A DNA stretch of 25,212 nt from a virus. Under the pieces are notes generated by a model, which saw only the letters and a list, made by a program, of their open reading frames with translations, was not told the DNA's origin and did no database searches. Positions 7,309-14,367 of the stretch are shown piece after piece. The stretch's first letter is position 1, and each line of letters opens with the position of its first letter. Made by a program: the position numbers and the translations under genes. Where the stretch lies: positions 1 through 25,212 of the IMG/VR virus record IMGVR_UViG_3300009094_000066, one strand, 5' to 3'.

Positions 7309-8891
7309 CCCGCACATGGACCGCGGTGCTTGCGCGCATCGGCACCCCGACCGGCGACAAGCGCATCATCGCCCCCGGCGCGCTCACGAACCGTGACCTG
7401 CCACTGCCGCTGATGTGGCAGCGTGTGTCCGACTCCGGCCACTCCGGCAGCGTCACCGTCGGCTCCATCGACACGCTGACCATCGACAACCACTCCGGCA
7501 TGGTCACTGCGTCGGGCCGGTTCCTGCCCGTCCGCGGCGCGGCCGAAGCAATGGCACAGACCGACCTCGGGGTGACCGGGCCGTCCGTCGACCTGTTCGA
7601 CGACGTGGACGTGCGCGAGGTCCAGACGCTCATCGAGGCTGGGGTTGTCGGCCCGAACCTCCTCGACGACATGGACGACCTCGAGTACGCCATGGACGAT
7701 GACGGCATGATCGTCATCACGCGGGCGCGCATCGCGGGAGCCACCCTCGTACAGATTCCCGCGTTCTCCGGCGTCAGCATCGACATGGCCGATGACGACG
7801 ACCCCGACGAAGACCCGCACCCGTACGCCCTCACCGCGTCAGTACGCTCGTCCGGCTGGGCCGACATGCCGATCGCCGACGGCTCCCGCGCGTGGGACGG
7901 GGCCGCGGCCGCCGACCGGGTGTTCAGCTGGGCCGGCGGACCAGACAATCCCGACTGGGCCAAGTACGCGCGCGCGTTCCTCCGCAAGGACGACAACGCC
8001 AACCCCGAGTCGCGTGGCGCGTACGGGTTCGGCATCGCCGACGTCATCGACGGCACCCTCACCATCATCCCCGCCGGCGTGTTCGCGGCCGCGGCCGCCA
8101 CCAAGGGCGCGCGCACGGGCAAGACGCCGGCGGACGCCGCAGCCATGCAGCGGGTGCTGCGCGGCATCTACAAGCGGCTCGACCGGCCGGCTCCGTTCGC
8201 GCTCACGGCGTCCGCGGCGCCGGCGCTTCCCCCCACGGACTGGTTCCGGCAACCCGACCTCGACCGCCTCACACCGCTCACGATCAGTGACACCGGCCGG
8301 GTGTTCGGGCACATTGCGGGATGGGAGACCTGCCACGTCGGCCTCCCCGGCTGTGTGACGGCGCCCGCCTCGCAGACTGGCTACGCCTACTTCCACACGT
8401 CTGAGCAGCCGACCGCCGAGGGTTACACGCTGCCTGTAGGCACTCTCGTGGCCGGGCCGCGGCATGCTGATCCGGCGCTCGCGTTCCAGGCGGCGGCCGC
8501 GCACTACGACGATCCGGCGGCTGCGGTAGCGCGCGTGCAGGCGGGCGAGGACGAGCACGGCATCTGGGTGGCCGGGTGGATCCTTCCGGGCGCGGCGGAG
8601 GAAGCGGTGCAGGTGTTCCGTTCCTCTCCGGTGTCGGGGGACTGGCGGCGGGTTGGTGGGGCGCTGGAGCTGATCGCGGTGTGCTCCGTCAACTCGCCCG
8701 GGTTCCCGGTCCCGCGCGCGCGGGTGGCGTTCTCGACAGTCGGGCAGCATGAGAAGGGCGTGCAGCGCACGCTGATCGCCTCGACGGGTGTAGTACCGGT
8801 CTCAGGCGAGTTGCATGAGGCGTCATGCGAGTCGCATGACGTCGTGGCGCGCGCACGCTGGGCGTGGGCGCAGACAGGGATGGAGAGCTGA
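7305..8891 (+). CDS. Capsid maturation (prohead) protease, two-part
   Basis: At 528 residues this protein is far longer than the usual prohead protease of about 200. Residues 1-160 look like the S78/HK97-type serine protease: His46 in SDSGHSGSV, Ser94 in GPSVDLFD, and the strand AGATLVQIPAF (144-154). The usual third catalytic Glu near that strand is not evident. Residues about 180-295 match a domain often attached to phage proteases (WADMPIADGSRAWD, then GAYGFGIADVIDG and IIPAGVFAAAAAT). Residues about 310-475 form a third module with FGHIAGWETCHVG (334-346) and FRSSPVSGDWRRVGG (438-452), then NSPGFPVPRA. It would trim the scaffold-like part of the capsid protein after assembly. ATG 7305 is chosen for its ATGA overlap. 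Codon choice turns more G-ending in the last third. Confidence 0.88.
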   Translation: MTRTWTAVLARIGTPTGDKRIIAPGALTNRDLPLPLMWQRVSDSGHSGSVTVGSIDTLTIDNHSGMVTASGRFLPVRGAAEAMAQTDLGVTGPSVDLFDDVDVREVQTLIEAGVVGPNLLDDMDDLEYAMDDDGMIVITRARIAGATLVQIPAFSGVSIDMADDDDPDEDPHPYALTASVRSSGWADMPIADGSRAWDGAAAADRVFSWAGGPDNPDWAKYARAFLRKDDNANPESRGAYGFGIADVIDGTLTIIPAGVFAAAAATKGARTGKTPADAAAMQRVLRGIYKRLDRPAPFALTASAAPALPPTDWFRQPDLDRLTPLTISDTGRVFGHIAGWETCHVGLPGCVTAPASQTGYAYFHTSEQPTAEGYTLPVGTLVAGPRHADPALAFQAAAAHYDDPAAAVARVQAGEDEHGIWVAGWILPGAAEEAVQVFRSSPVSGDWRRVGGALELIAVCSVNSPGFPVPRARVAFSTVGQHEKGVQRTLIASTGVVPVSGELHEASCESHDVVARARWAWAQTGMES

Positions 8892-8892
8892 C

Positions 8893-9054
8893 ATGGCGAG
8901 TTGCTGCGGGGCGAGGCAGGCCCAGACCGACTACAAAATCACGTTCAAGCACGACGGATCCACCAAGGTGGTGTCCACCCTCCAGGAAGCCCGCATGGAG
9001 CGCGCCGCGTCCCCCCAGGGAGGCACCATCGAGGCCGTGCCGCGCGCGAAGTAA
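8893..9054 (+). CDS. Small Cys-Cys protein between protease and capsid genes
   Basis: This 53-residue protein starts at ATG 8893, one base after the protease stop, following GGAGAG (8882-8887). The N-terminus is MASCCGARQ, followed by a short beta-type segment (DYKITFKHDGSTKVVST) and a helix, then GGTIEAVP. Small proteins with a Cys-rich N-terminus and a strand like YxVTFxDGS are common beside actinophage capsid genes; their role is unknown. The cysteine pair might bind metal or crosslink in the head. It is followed by a strong hairpin. Confidence 0.75.
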   Translation: MASCCGARQAQTDYKITFKHDGSTKVVSTLQEARMERAASPQGGTIEAVPRAK

Positions 9055-9058
9055 CCCA

Positions 9059-9092
9059 GAGGGCGGCCGAGCCCCCGCGCCCGGCCGCCCTC
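9059..9092 (+). terminator. Strong hairpin upstream of the major capsid gene
   Basis: Arms 9059-9069 and 9082-9092 form 11 perfect, GC-rich base pairs around a 12-base loop, starting 4 bases after a stop codon. No U-run follows. It may end or attenuate read-through from the packaging genes, or stabilise the 5' end of the capsid message. Confidence 0.72.
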
Positions 9093-9101
9093 GCCACGCA
9101 C

Positions 9102-9113
9102 CGTCACGTGACG
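9102..9113. promoter_or_regulatory. Perfect 12-base palindrome, operator candidate
   Basis: CGTCACGTGACG is perfectly self-complementary and lies in the 149-base non-coding stretch between the small Cys protein and the major capsid gene, 9 bases after the hairpin and about 90 bases before the capsid ATG. It could be a protein-binding site. No convincing -35/-10 pair was found around it, so a regulatory role is only inferred. Confidence 0.4.
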
Positions 9114-9203
9114 TATCGTGGCCAACAGCCGTGGTAGCTGAGCTGAGAGCCGTGCCGCAGCGACGTGTCCATTCCGTCCCTGCCGCACAAAGGAGTAGCT
9201 CTC

Positions 9204-10958
9204 ATGGCAGACGACATCACCCCCGAAGAGACCCCCGCGCTCGACTTCTCCGCCCTCGATGACACGGCCCTCGCCGCGGAGTACGAGCGGATCGCCTCCC
9301 GCGGAGCCGAGCTGTCCGGCAAGGCAGAGTTCGCGGCCGGTGAGGGCGACGAGCTGTCCGACCTCGCGAAGCAGCTTCCCGCCATCGTCGAGGAGCAGCA
9401 GCGCCGCGCCGACGCGGCCGCGTCCGTGCAGGCGTCCCGTGACGTGTTCGCCACCCTGCCGCCGCTCCCCACGATCCCCGCCCCGGTCGTCCCGACCCCG
9501 GCCGTCGAGGCCCCGGCCGCCGAGGCACCCGCGGCCGCCAAGCCTGTCGCGGTCCCGTCCGTGGCGCAGATGGCCGCTCAGCCGCCGGTCGCGGTCCCCC
9601 TCGACGCGAAGCGCACCACCGACCTCGTCCGCGCGGAACTCTCCGCCACAGCCGCGGGCCTTCTCGGCATGCGCGCCGGCGACGAGTACAACGGCAACAA
9701 CACGGTCGGCCTCGCGCTGATCAAGAACGCGGAGAGCTTCGGCCTGCGCGGCGCGCCCGGGCAGCGGCAGACCATCGCACAGTTCAAGCGGACCCGCCGT
9801 GACGATCAGATCGTCGACACCCTCGACGGGCAGGAGACCCAGCGGATCCTGCGGGACCTGCGCCGGGAACGCCACCTGCACGGCGGCAGCCTCGCAAAGG
9901 CGTGGCAGCATTCCATCGACCAGGGCGCCAGCCTCACCGCGGCCGCCGGCTGGTGTGCCCCGTCGCAGAACGACTACGACCTCTGTGACAGCTGGACCGG
10001 GTCCGTCGGATTCCTCGACACCCCCACGGTGACCGTCACCCGCGGCGGCATCAACTACACGGACGACCCGGACTTCCCGACGATCTACGCGAACGCCGTG
10101 GCGGCCGGCGGCGGCTCGAACTTCCTCACCGAGGCGCAGGTCATCGCGGACACCGCGAAGACGTGCTCCGTGATCCCGTGCCCGGTGTTCGAGAACCGGC
10201 GCCTCGACGTGATGGCGCTCTGTGTCCGCGTGAGCTTCCTCCAGGCGGCCGGCTACCCCGAAGTCGTCGACGCGTGGGACCGCGGCCTGCGCGCCGCCCA
10301 CGAGGCGGAGATGAACCGCATCATCATCGCGGACATCATCGCCCGCGCGGGCGCCGCGACCGTGGTCACCCCCGTCGACCCGGACGGCACCGACTCGTTC
10401 ACCGCGGCACTCCTGTCCGCTGTGGGTCTGGCCGCGGAGGACATCCGCTACCGCTTCTACATGGCGTGGGATGCCACCGTGGAAGTCGCCCTGCCGCACT
10501 GGATCCTCGAGCAGGTCCGCTCCGACCTCCGCCGCCGGACCGGCGACACCGGACAGCTCCTGTCCGTCTCCGACTCGTACATCGCGTCCCTGTTCTCCGT
10601 GATGAACGTGCGCGTGCAGTTCGTCCGCGGATGGCAGGACGGTCTGATCACGGGCGGCGCCCTCAACGCGGCGTTCCCCGGCGGTGACGCGGCGGCTCCG
10701 TTCATGCTGGCGCTCCCCACCACCGTGTCGTTCCTCGCCTACCCGGCCGGCTCCGTGCAGGTGGCCCGCCAGGACGTCGTCACCCTGACGAACGTCTACG
10801 ACGCCGCATCGCTGGCCACGAACCAGTACACCAGCCTGTTCGCGGAGGAAGGCTTCGCGCCGATCTACCCGTGCCCCGGGCAGCGGCTCTACACCTTCAC
10901 CGGCTGCGTCGGCGGCACCACGGGTGCCCACGTCATCGACTGCATCGACGCCCCGTAG
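9204..10958 (+). CDS. Major capsid protein with scaffold-like N-terminus
   Basis: This 584-residue protein is the likely hexamer-forming HK97-fold major capsid protein. Residues about 17-82 are helical and charged, like a delta/scaffold domain. Residues 83-135 are a Pro/Ala/Val linker, and the rest is the capsid domain with features such as AAAGWCAPSQNDYDLCDSW and AHEAEMNRIIIADII. The linker is a natural site for the upstream protease. Eight cysteines occur in the mature region. ATG 9204 follows AAAGGAG (9189-9195) at good spacing; the in-frame ATG at 9165 lacks this. The gene has its own leader, flanked by hairpins, consistent with high expression. The 930-residue open frame on the other strand here is a codon-bias shadow. 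Confidence 0.9.
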   Translation: MADDITPEETPALDFSALDDTALAAEYERIASRGAELSGKAEFAAGEGDELSDLAKQLPAIVEEQQRRADAAASVQASRDVFATLPPLPTIPAPVVPTPAVEAPAAEAPAAAKPVAVPSVAQMAAQPPVAVPLDAKRTTDLVRAELSATAAGLLGMRAGDEYNGNNTVGLALIKNAESFGLRGAPGQRQTIAQFKRTRRDDQIVDTLDGQETQRILRDLRRERHLHGGSLAKAWQHSIDQGASLTAAAGWCAPSQNDYDLCDSWTGSVGFLDTPTVTVTRGGINYTDDPDFPTIYANAVAAGGGSNFLTEAQVIADTAKTCSVIPCPVFENRRLDVMALCVRVSFLQAAGYPEVVDAWDRGLRAAHEAEMNRIIIADIIARAGAATVVTPVDPDGTDSFTAALLSAVGLAAEDIRYRFYMAWDATVEVALPHWILEQVRSDLRRRTGDTGQLLSVSDSYIASLFSVMNVRVQFVRGWQDGLITGGALNAAFPGGDAAAPFMLALPTTVSFLAYPAGSVQVARQDVVTLTNVYDAASLATNQYTSLFAEEGFAPIYPCPGQRLYTFTGCVGGTTGAHVIDCIDAP

Positions 10959-10965
10959 TCCCACC

Positions 10966-11018
10966 CCTAGACCGCCGCCGCCCGCTCGTCGTCCCTGTAG
11001 CGGGCGGCGGCTCCTAGG
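10966..11018 (+). terminator. Two-part hairpin between the two capsid genes
   Basis: The inner stem 10974-10986 with 10999-11011 is 13 perfect GC-rich pairs around a 12-base loop. An outer stem CCTAG (10966-10970) with CTAGG (11014-11018) extends it across a small internal loop. It lies 8 bases after the major capsid stop and just before the AGGAGAAGGAAGGAGG ribosome site of the next gene. It probably attenuates transcription or protects the capsid message, setting the ratio of the two capsid products. Confidence 0.75.
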
Positions 11019-11036
11019 AGAAGGAAGGAGGGACTC

Positions 11037-11903
11037 ATGGGCAAGATCGTCACCAACAACAATCAGCTGATCGCCGCACCGCCGACGACACCGGCGCACT
11101 ACGGGCTGTTCCAGGCCGTGACCAGCGTCCAAACCATGGACCGGACGCTCATTGCGGCCGGCGGGCAGTTCATCGTCGACCACTGCGGCACCGCGCAGCT
11201 CTACAACCAGACCTGTATCGCGAACCCCACCAAGACGTTCGAGGAGGGGTCGGACGTCATGCCGTTCGACCCGTTCTGGGTCGTCGCGCGGAAGCGCTGC
11301 GGTGCGGCCGGACGTACGGGTGCGGAGATGCTCGGCGCAGTCAGGGAGCAACTCCTCACCTCCGAACAGGAACTTGTCGAGGAGGGGTTCTGGGGCGGCA
11401 CCGTCGTCCCCGTCGAGCCGAACCTGATCGGGCACGTAGGCACCACCGTGGTTACCCCGGCCGCGCCCGGCGCGGGGACCGCCATCGCGGCCCTCGAGGA
11501 GGCGTTCTACAGCGTCTACGGGTACACCGGCACGATCCACGTGAACCAGCGTGCGACGTACGCCCTGGCGTACACGGGCGTCCTCGACCGCCGTGAGGCC
11601 GGCACGTGGAAGACCCCGCTGAACTCGTCCGTCAGTCTCGGCGCCGGGTACGGCATCACGGGGCCGGCCGGGGTAGCGCCCGCGGCCGGGTTCGTGTGGG
11701 CGTTCATGACCGGCGCCGTCCACATGTGGCGGTCCGGTGTCCTGGACCAGCCCGACCCGACACAGACCCTGGACCGGACGCTGAACCAGTGGGACGTCGT
11801 TGCCGAGGAGGTGTTCGGCCTCACGTTCGACTGCCCCGACGTGTTCGCCGTACAGGTCCCCGTCGCCGCGCCCGCGGTAGCAACCGCCCCGGCGGTGCCC
11901 TGA
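11037..11903 (+). CDS. Second capsid-type protein (pentamer candidate)
   Basis: This 288-residue protein has an HK97-fold-like layout. A long charged helix region resembles a spine helix (about 94-120, GAEMLGAVREQLLTSEQELV, then EEGFWGG). A P-domain-like stretch follows (about 146-182, AIAALEEAFYSVYGYTGTIH, then VNQRATYALAY), and the C-terminus is beta-rich. Phages with two capsid genes in this order often use the second for pentamers or vertices. It has its own strong ribosome site (AAGGAAGGAGG, 11021-11031) and a hairpin directly upstream. It might instead be a decoration protein; the capsid call rests on pattern, not on a detected domain. It overlaps the next gene at TGATG. Confidence 0.7.
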   Translation: MGKIVTNNNQLIAAPPTTPAHYGLFQAVTSVQTMDRTLIAAGGQFIVDHCGTAQLYNQTCIANPTKTFEEGSDVMPFDPFWVVARKRCGAAGRTGAEMLGAVREQLLTSEQELVEEGFWGGTVVPVEPNLIGHVGTTVVTPAAPGAGTAIAALEEAFYSVYGYTGTIHVNQRATYALAYTGVLDRREAGTWKTPLNSSVSLGAGYGITGPAGVAPAAGFVWAFMTGAVHMWRSGVLDQPDPTQTLDRTLNQWDVVAEEVFGLTFDCPDVFAVQVPVAAPAVATAPAVP

Positions 11904-12121
11904 TGAACACCGAGGGATGGATCAACATCGCGCCCGAGCAGGGCGGCGACATCCCCACGCTCGCGCGCGCGCTCCTCGCGCTCGCGCACGTGCCCTCGCA
12001 CGTCGTGTCGCAGGGCAACGGCTCCGAGTTCCTGGTCCCCCAGTACCTCGCCGACGCATACATGACCCCGCCCGAGGCACCCAAGCCGAGGCGCCGTACG
12101 AAGAAGGAAGGTGACGAGTAA
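11903..12121 (+). CDS. Small hypothetical protein, 72 aa, basic C-terminus
   Basis: ATG 11903 overlaps the previous stop (TGATG), and the TAA at 12119-12121 overlaps the next ATG (TAATG). The product begins MNTEGWINIAPEQGGDIP, has a helical middle (LARALLALA), a possible beta hairpin (SEFLVPQYLADAYM), and ends with a Pro-rich, strongly basic tail (APKPRRRTKKEGDE). No family is recognised. Its coupling on both sides between head and tail protein genes suggests a head or head-completion role. Confidence 0.72.
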   Translation: MNTEGWINIAPEQGGDIPTLARALLALAHVPSHVVSQGNGSEFLVPQYLADAYMTPPEAPKPRRRTKKEGDE

Positions 12122-12825
12122 TGGCAACCATCTGCGCAAGCCTGGCCCGGGGCAAAATGCTCCGGCTGACCAAGCTGGACTCCTGTGGCGCGATCGTCAG
12201 CGGCGCCGGCGCCACGCTCACGATGAAGGCGTTCATCTCGGGGACGATCACCCCGAACTACGCTGACACTGAGGAGATCACCCAGCTCGACGCGAACGGT
12301 GACCTGTGCATCGATGACCGGTCCCCGGTCGCGCTGCGCTGGGTCGATATCGCGCTGAACATCTGCACCACCGACCCCGGGTTCATCAACCTGGTGACCG
12401 GTGACCCCCTCGTGGTCGACGACGCTGCCCCGACCCCGAACACGGTCGGTGTCCGCCTCGACGCCTCGGTGTCCGGGTCGGCGAACTTCGGCCTGGAACT
12501 ATGGTCCGGAGTCACCGGGCAGGCGTGCACCGCCGGCGGGTTCACGAACTACGGTTACTGGCTGTTCCCGTGGGTCAAGGACGCTCAGTGGGGTGAGTTC
12601 GTCGTCGAGAACGGGGCGCTCACGCTCACGTTCACCGCGCGCGGGGTGTTCAACTCCCAGTGGGGTACCGGCCCGTACCTGGTCCGTCGCGACGCGACCG
12701 TACCGGCCACGCTGGAGAAGCTCCTCACCCCGATCGGTGCGACGCAGCCGATGCACTACGAGGTGACGTCTGCTCCTCTGCCGACGCCGGCGTGTGGCAC
12801 AACGACCCTCACCCCGGCCCCGTAA
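12121..12825 (+). CDS. Probable major tail protein
   Basis: This 234-residue, beta-rich protein resembles Streptomyces-phage major tail (tube) proteins: TKLDSCGAIVSG (17-28), an Ile/Thr-rich strand region, ANGDLCID (58-65), CTTDPGFINLVTGDP (82-96), GLELWSGVTGQAC (about 123-135), YWLFPWVKDAQWGEF, and a WGTGPYLVRR end. No other gene in the window is a better tube candidate. The position is odd, because tube genes usually follow the neck genes; this one precedes them and is followed at once by a strong terminator, as expected for an abundant structural product. A head-decoration protein is the main alternative. Six cysteines are present. Confidence 0.65.
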   Translation: MATICASLARGKMLRLTKLDSCGAIVSGAGATLTMKAFISGTITPNYADTEEITQLDANGDLCIDDRSPVALRWVDIALNICTTDPGFINLVTGDPLVVDDAAPTPNTVGVRLDASVSGSANFGLELWSGVTGQACTAGGFTNYGYWLFPWVKDAQWGEFVVENGALTLTFTARGVFNSQWGTGPYLVRRDATVPATLEKLLTPIGATQPMHYEVTSAPLPTPACGTTTLTPAP

Positions 12826-12837
12826 CATCGAGTTGTA

Positions 12838-12868
12838 GGGCCCGTCCGACCACTCTCCGGACGGGCCC
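12838..12868 (+). terminator. Strong hairpin after the probable major tail gene
   Basis: Arms 12838-12848 and 12858-12868 form 11 perfect pairs around a 9-base loop, 12 bases after the stop codon, followed by TTACG. It is the clearest terminator-like structure in the window. A third copy of GGGCCC (12875-12880), next to the following ATG, could pair with either arm, so alternative folds are possible. Confidence 0.85.
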
Positions 12869-12882
12869 TTACGGGGGCCCTC

Positions 12883-13344
12883 ATGCCGCTGATCAAGTAC
12901 TCGCAGTACATCACCTACCCGAACGGTAGCCCGGCGTCAGAAACCACTGTCCCCGTGCTGCTCACCGGCGGGAACGTTCTCGTCCCCCTGTTCTCCGACA
13001 AGGCCGGGACCGTGTCTCTGGCCAACCCGGCGCCGACCGATGCTGACGGGCTGCTGACGTTCTTCGCTGCTCCCGGCTCGTTCTGCACGGAACTGGCCGG
13101 AGAGATGTTCCACCTGATGGTGGATCCGGCCGAGGCCGACGATGCGTGGCCCGGAACGTTCGTGCACGTGCAGCCGGTCCCGGCTGCGGTGTGGACCATC
13201 GATCATCACATCGGCATTCCGCCCGCTGTGACTGTTCTCGTCGCCGGCCAGCCGGTCGATGGGGAGGTTGCGCATGTGGACTCCGAACAGTTGACCATCA
13301 CGTTCGGTGCCCCGACCGCGGGCACTGCTCTCCTGAGGAGGTAG
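12883..13344 (+). CDS. Virion appendage-like protein A (shares N-domain with 14368 gene)
   Basis: This 153-residue, beta-rich protein has an N-terminal domain (about 1-82) with YPNG, VLVPLFSDKAGTVSLANP and TDADGLLTF elements. The domain is clearly related to the start of the 392-residue protein at 14368, which has IPLFADQAGTIPLPNP and TDAFGMLTFYA. Such LFxDxAGTxxLxNPxxTD modules are found at attachment ends of tail-fibre and other virion proteins. The C-terminal 70 residues resemble a small beta-sandwich (VTVLVAGQPVDGEV). ATG 12883 follows a G-run 5 bases away; the upstream hairpin implies separate control. Head fibre, tail fibre and baseplate roles are all possible. Confidence 0.6.
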   Translation: MPLIKYSQYITYPNGSPASETTVPVLLTGGNVLVPLFSDKAGTVSLANPAPTDADGLLTFFAAPGSFCTELAGEMFHLMVDPAEADDAWPGTFVHVQPVPAAVWTIDHHIGIPPAVTVLVAGQPVDGEVAHVDSEQLTITFGAPTAGTALLRR

Positions 13345-13346
13345 CC

Positions 13347-13685
13347 ATGCCCGGTGTGCAGTTCGGCCAGCAGATCGACATGAACGGAAACAAGATCACG
13401 GAGCTTGCGCCCGGTACCGCCGGGACTGACGCCGTGAACGTCAACCAGCTCAACGCGGCTGGCCCGCAGGGCTTCTCGGCAACGATCGGCGACGGAGCGG
13501 CGTCCACGTTCAACGTCGTGCACTCCCTGAACACCACGGACGTCGTGGTGCAGGTGTTTGACGTCGCCAACGGTGACTACTGGATCACCGAAGTGTCGAC
13601 CAGCGGCGTCAACGCTGTGGACGTCACGTTCGGTTTCGTCCCGACCGCCGGACAGTTCCGTGTCCAGGTGGTACCGGTTCCCTGA
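13347..13685 (+). CDS. Small fibre-head-like protein
   Basis: This 112-residue protein contains DMNGNKITELAPGTAGTDAV (11-30), then NVNQL. This is the neck/knob motif common in trimeric phage fibres and YadA-type adhesins, where it links a stalk to a following domain. The remaining 70 residues look like one beta-sandwich (STFNVVHSL, DVVVQVFDVANGDYW, DVTFGFVPTAGQFRVQVV). The start at ATG 13347 follows an ideal GAGGAGG (13335-13341) two bases after the preceding stop, and the end overlaps the next ATG (TGATG). It probably trimerises as part of a virion appendage together with its neighbours. Confidence 0.62.
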   Translation: MPGVQFGQQIDMNGNKITELAPGTAGTDAVNVNQLNAAGPQGFSATIGDGAASTFNVVHSLNTTDVVVQVFDVANGDYWITEVSTSGVNAVDVTFGFVPTAGQFRVQVVPVP

Positions 13686-14356
13686 TGTCCGTACGCATGG
13701 GGCAGCTGCTCCGCCTCCTCAACAGGACCGCACCGCCGGCGTCCCCTGCGGCCGGTGACCTCTGGTACCGCTCTGATCTGTCCCAGGTGCGCGCCTCGGA
13801 CGGGCTTGCTGGCGAGCCCCTGACGATCGGGCCTGAAGGTAACCTCCCGGTGATCCGGTCGGCCGCATGGCACAGTCTTCCCCCGTATGGGAACACGGGC
13901 ACCGCGAACGTGCCGGTGAACCGGATGTTCGCCCTGCCGTTCTGGCCCGGGCGGTCCTGCACCCTGACGGCCATGGCCGGGAACGTGACGCTCGCGCTCG
14001 TCGGCGGGAACCTCCGCATGGGCCTGTACGCCTCGGACGGGGTACTGCCGACCACTCTGGTCGCCGACTACGGCACGGTGACGGCTGGGGTGACCGGGTC
14101 CCGTTCCATCACCGGACTGAGTACGGCTGTACGCCCCGTGCTGCACTACCTAGTGATCGGCCGGCAGGGCGGCGTGGTGAACCTGGGGCTCACCACTCAG
14201 CTCACCTTCGACCCCATCGTGTCCGAGACGGCAGCAAGCTTCACCGGGCCCCTCAACTGCTACTACAAGGACGGGGTGTCCGGGGCCCTGCCGGGCACGT
14301 TCGGCATCCCAGACGGAGCGGACACCGCCCCCGCCATTCGCGTCCAGCTCACCTGA
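13685..14356 (+). CDS. Virion appendage-like beta protein, 223 aa
   Basis: The N-terminal part has LLNRTAPPASPAAGDLWYRS (about 10-29), a short linker-type segment often seen at the start of actinophage fibre or minor structural proteins, then QVRASDGLAGEPLTIGPEGN. Residues about 58-223 look like a jelly-roll/beta-sandwich (ALPFWPGRSCTLTAMA, NLRMGLYASDG, LVADYGTVTAGVTG). This type is usually labelled minor tail or head-fibre protein; the true location is not known. It starts at TGATG with the previous gene and is followed 11 bases later by the next gene, which has a strong AAGGAGGGGG site. Confidence 0.6.
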   Translation: MSVRMGQLLRLLNRTAPPASPAAGDLWYRSDLSQVRASDGLAGEPLTIGPEGNLPVIRSAAWHSLPPYGNTGTANVPVNRMFALPFWPGRSCTLTAMAGNVTLALVGGNLRMGLYASDGVLPTTLVADYGTVTAGVTGSRSITGLSTAVRPVLHYLVIGRQGGVVNLGLTTQLTFDPIVSETAASFTGPLNCYYKDGVSGALPGTFGIPDGADTAPAIRVQLT

Positions 14357-14367
14357 AGGAGGGGGCC

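Noticed and set aside
8931-11723. 930-residue open frame on the - strand
   Set aside because: It lies antisense to the small Cys protein and both capsid genes, has low-complexity Arg/Gly/Val/Asp composition, and mirrors the G/C-ending codon bias of the + strand genes.
13867-14367. Upstream extension of the 392-residue appendage gene
   Set aside because: The frame is open but overlaps the 223-residue gene and reads as Arg/His/Pro-rich shadow; ATG 14368 has an excellent ribosome site.
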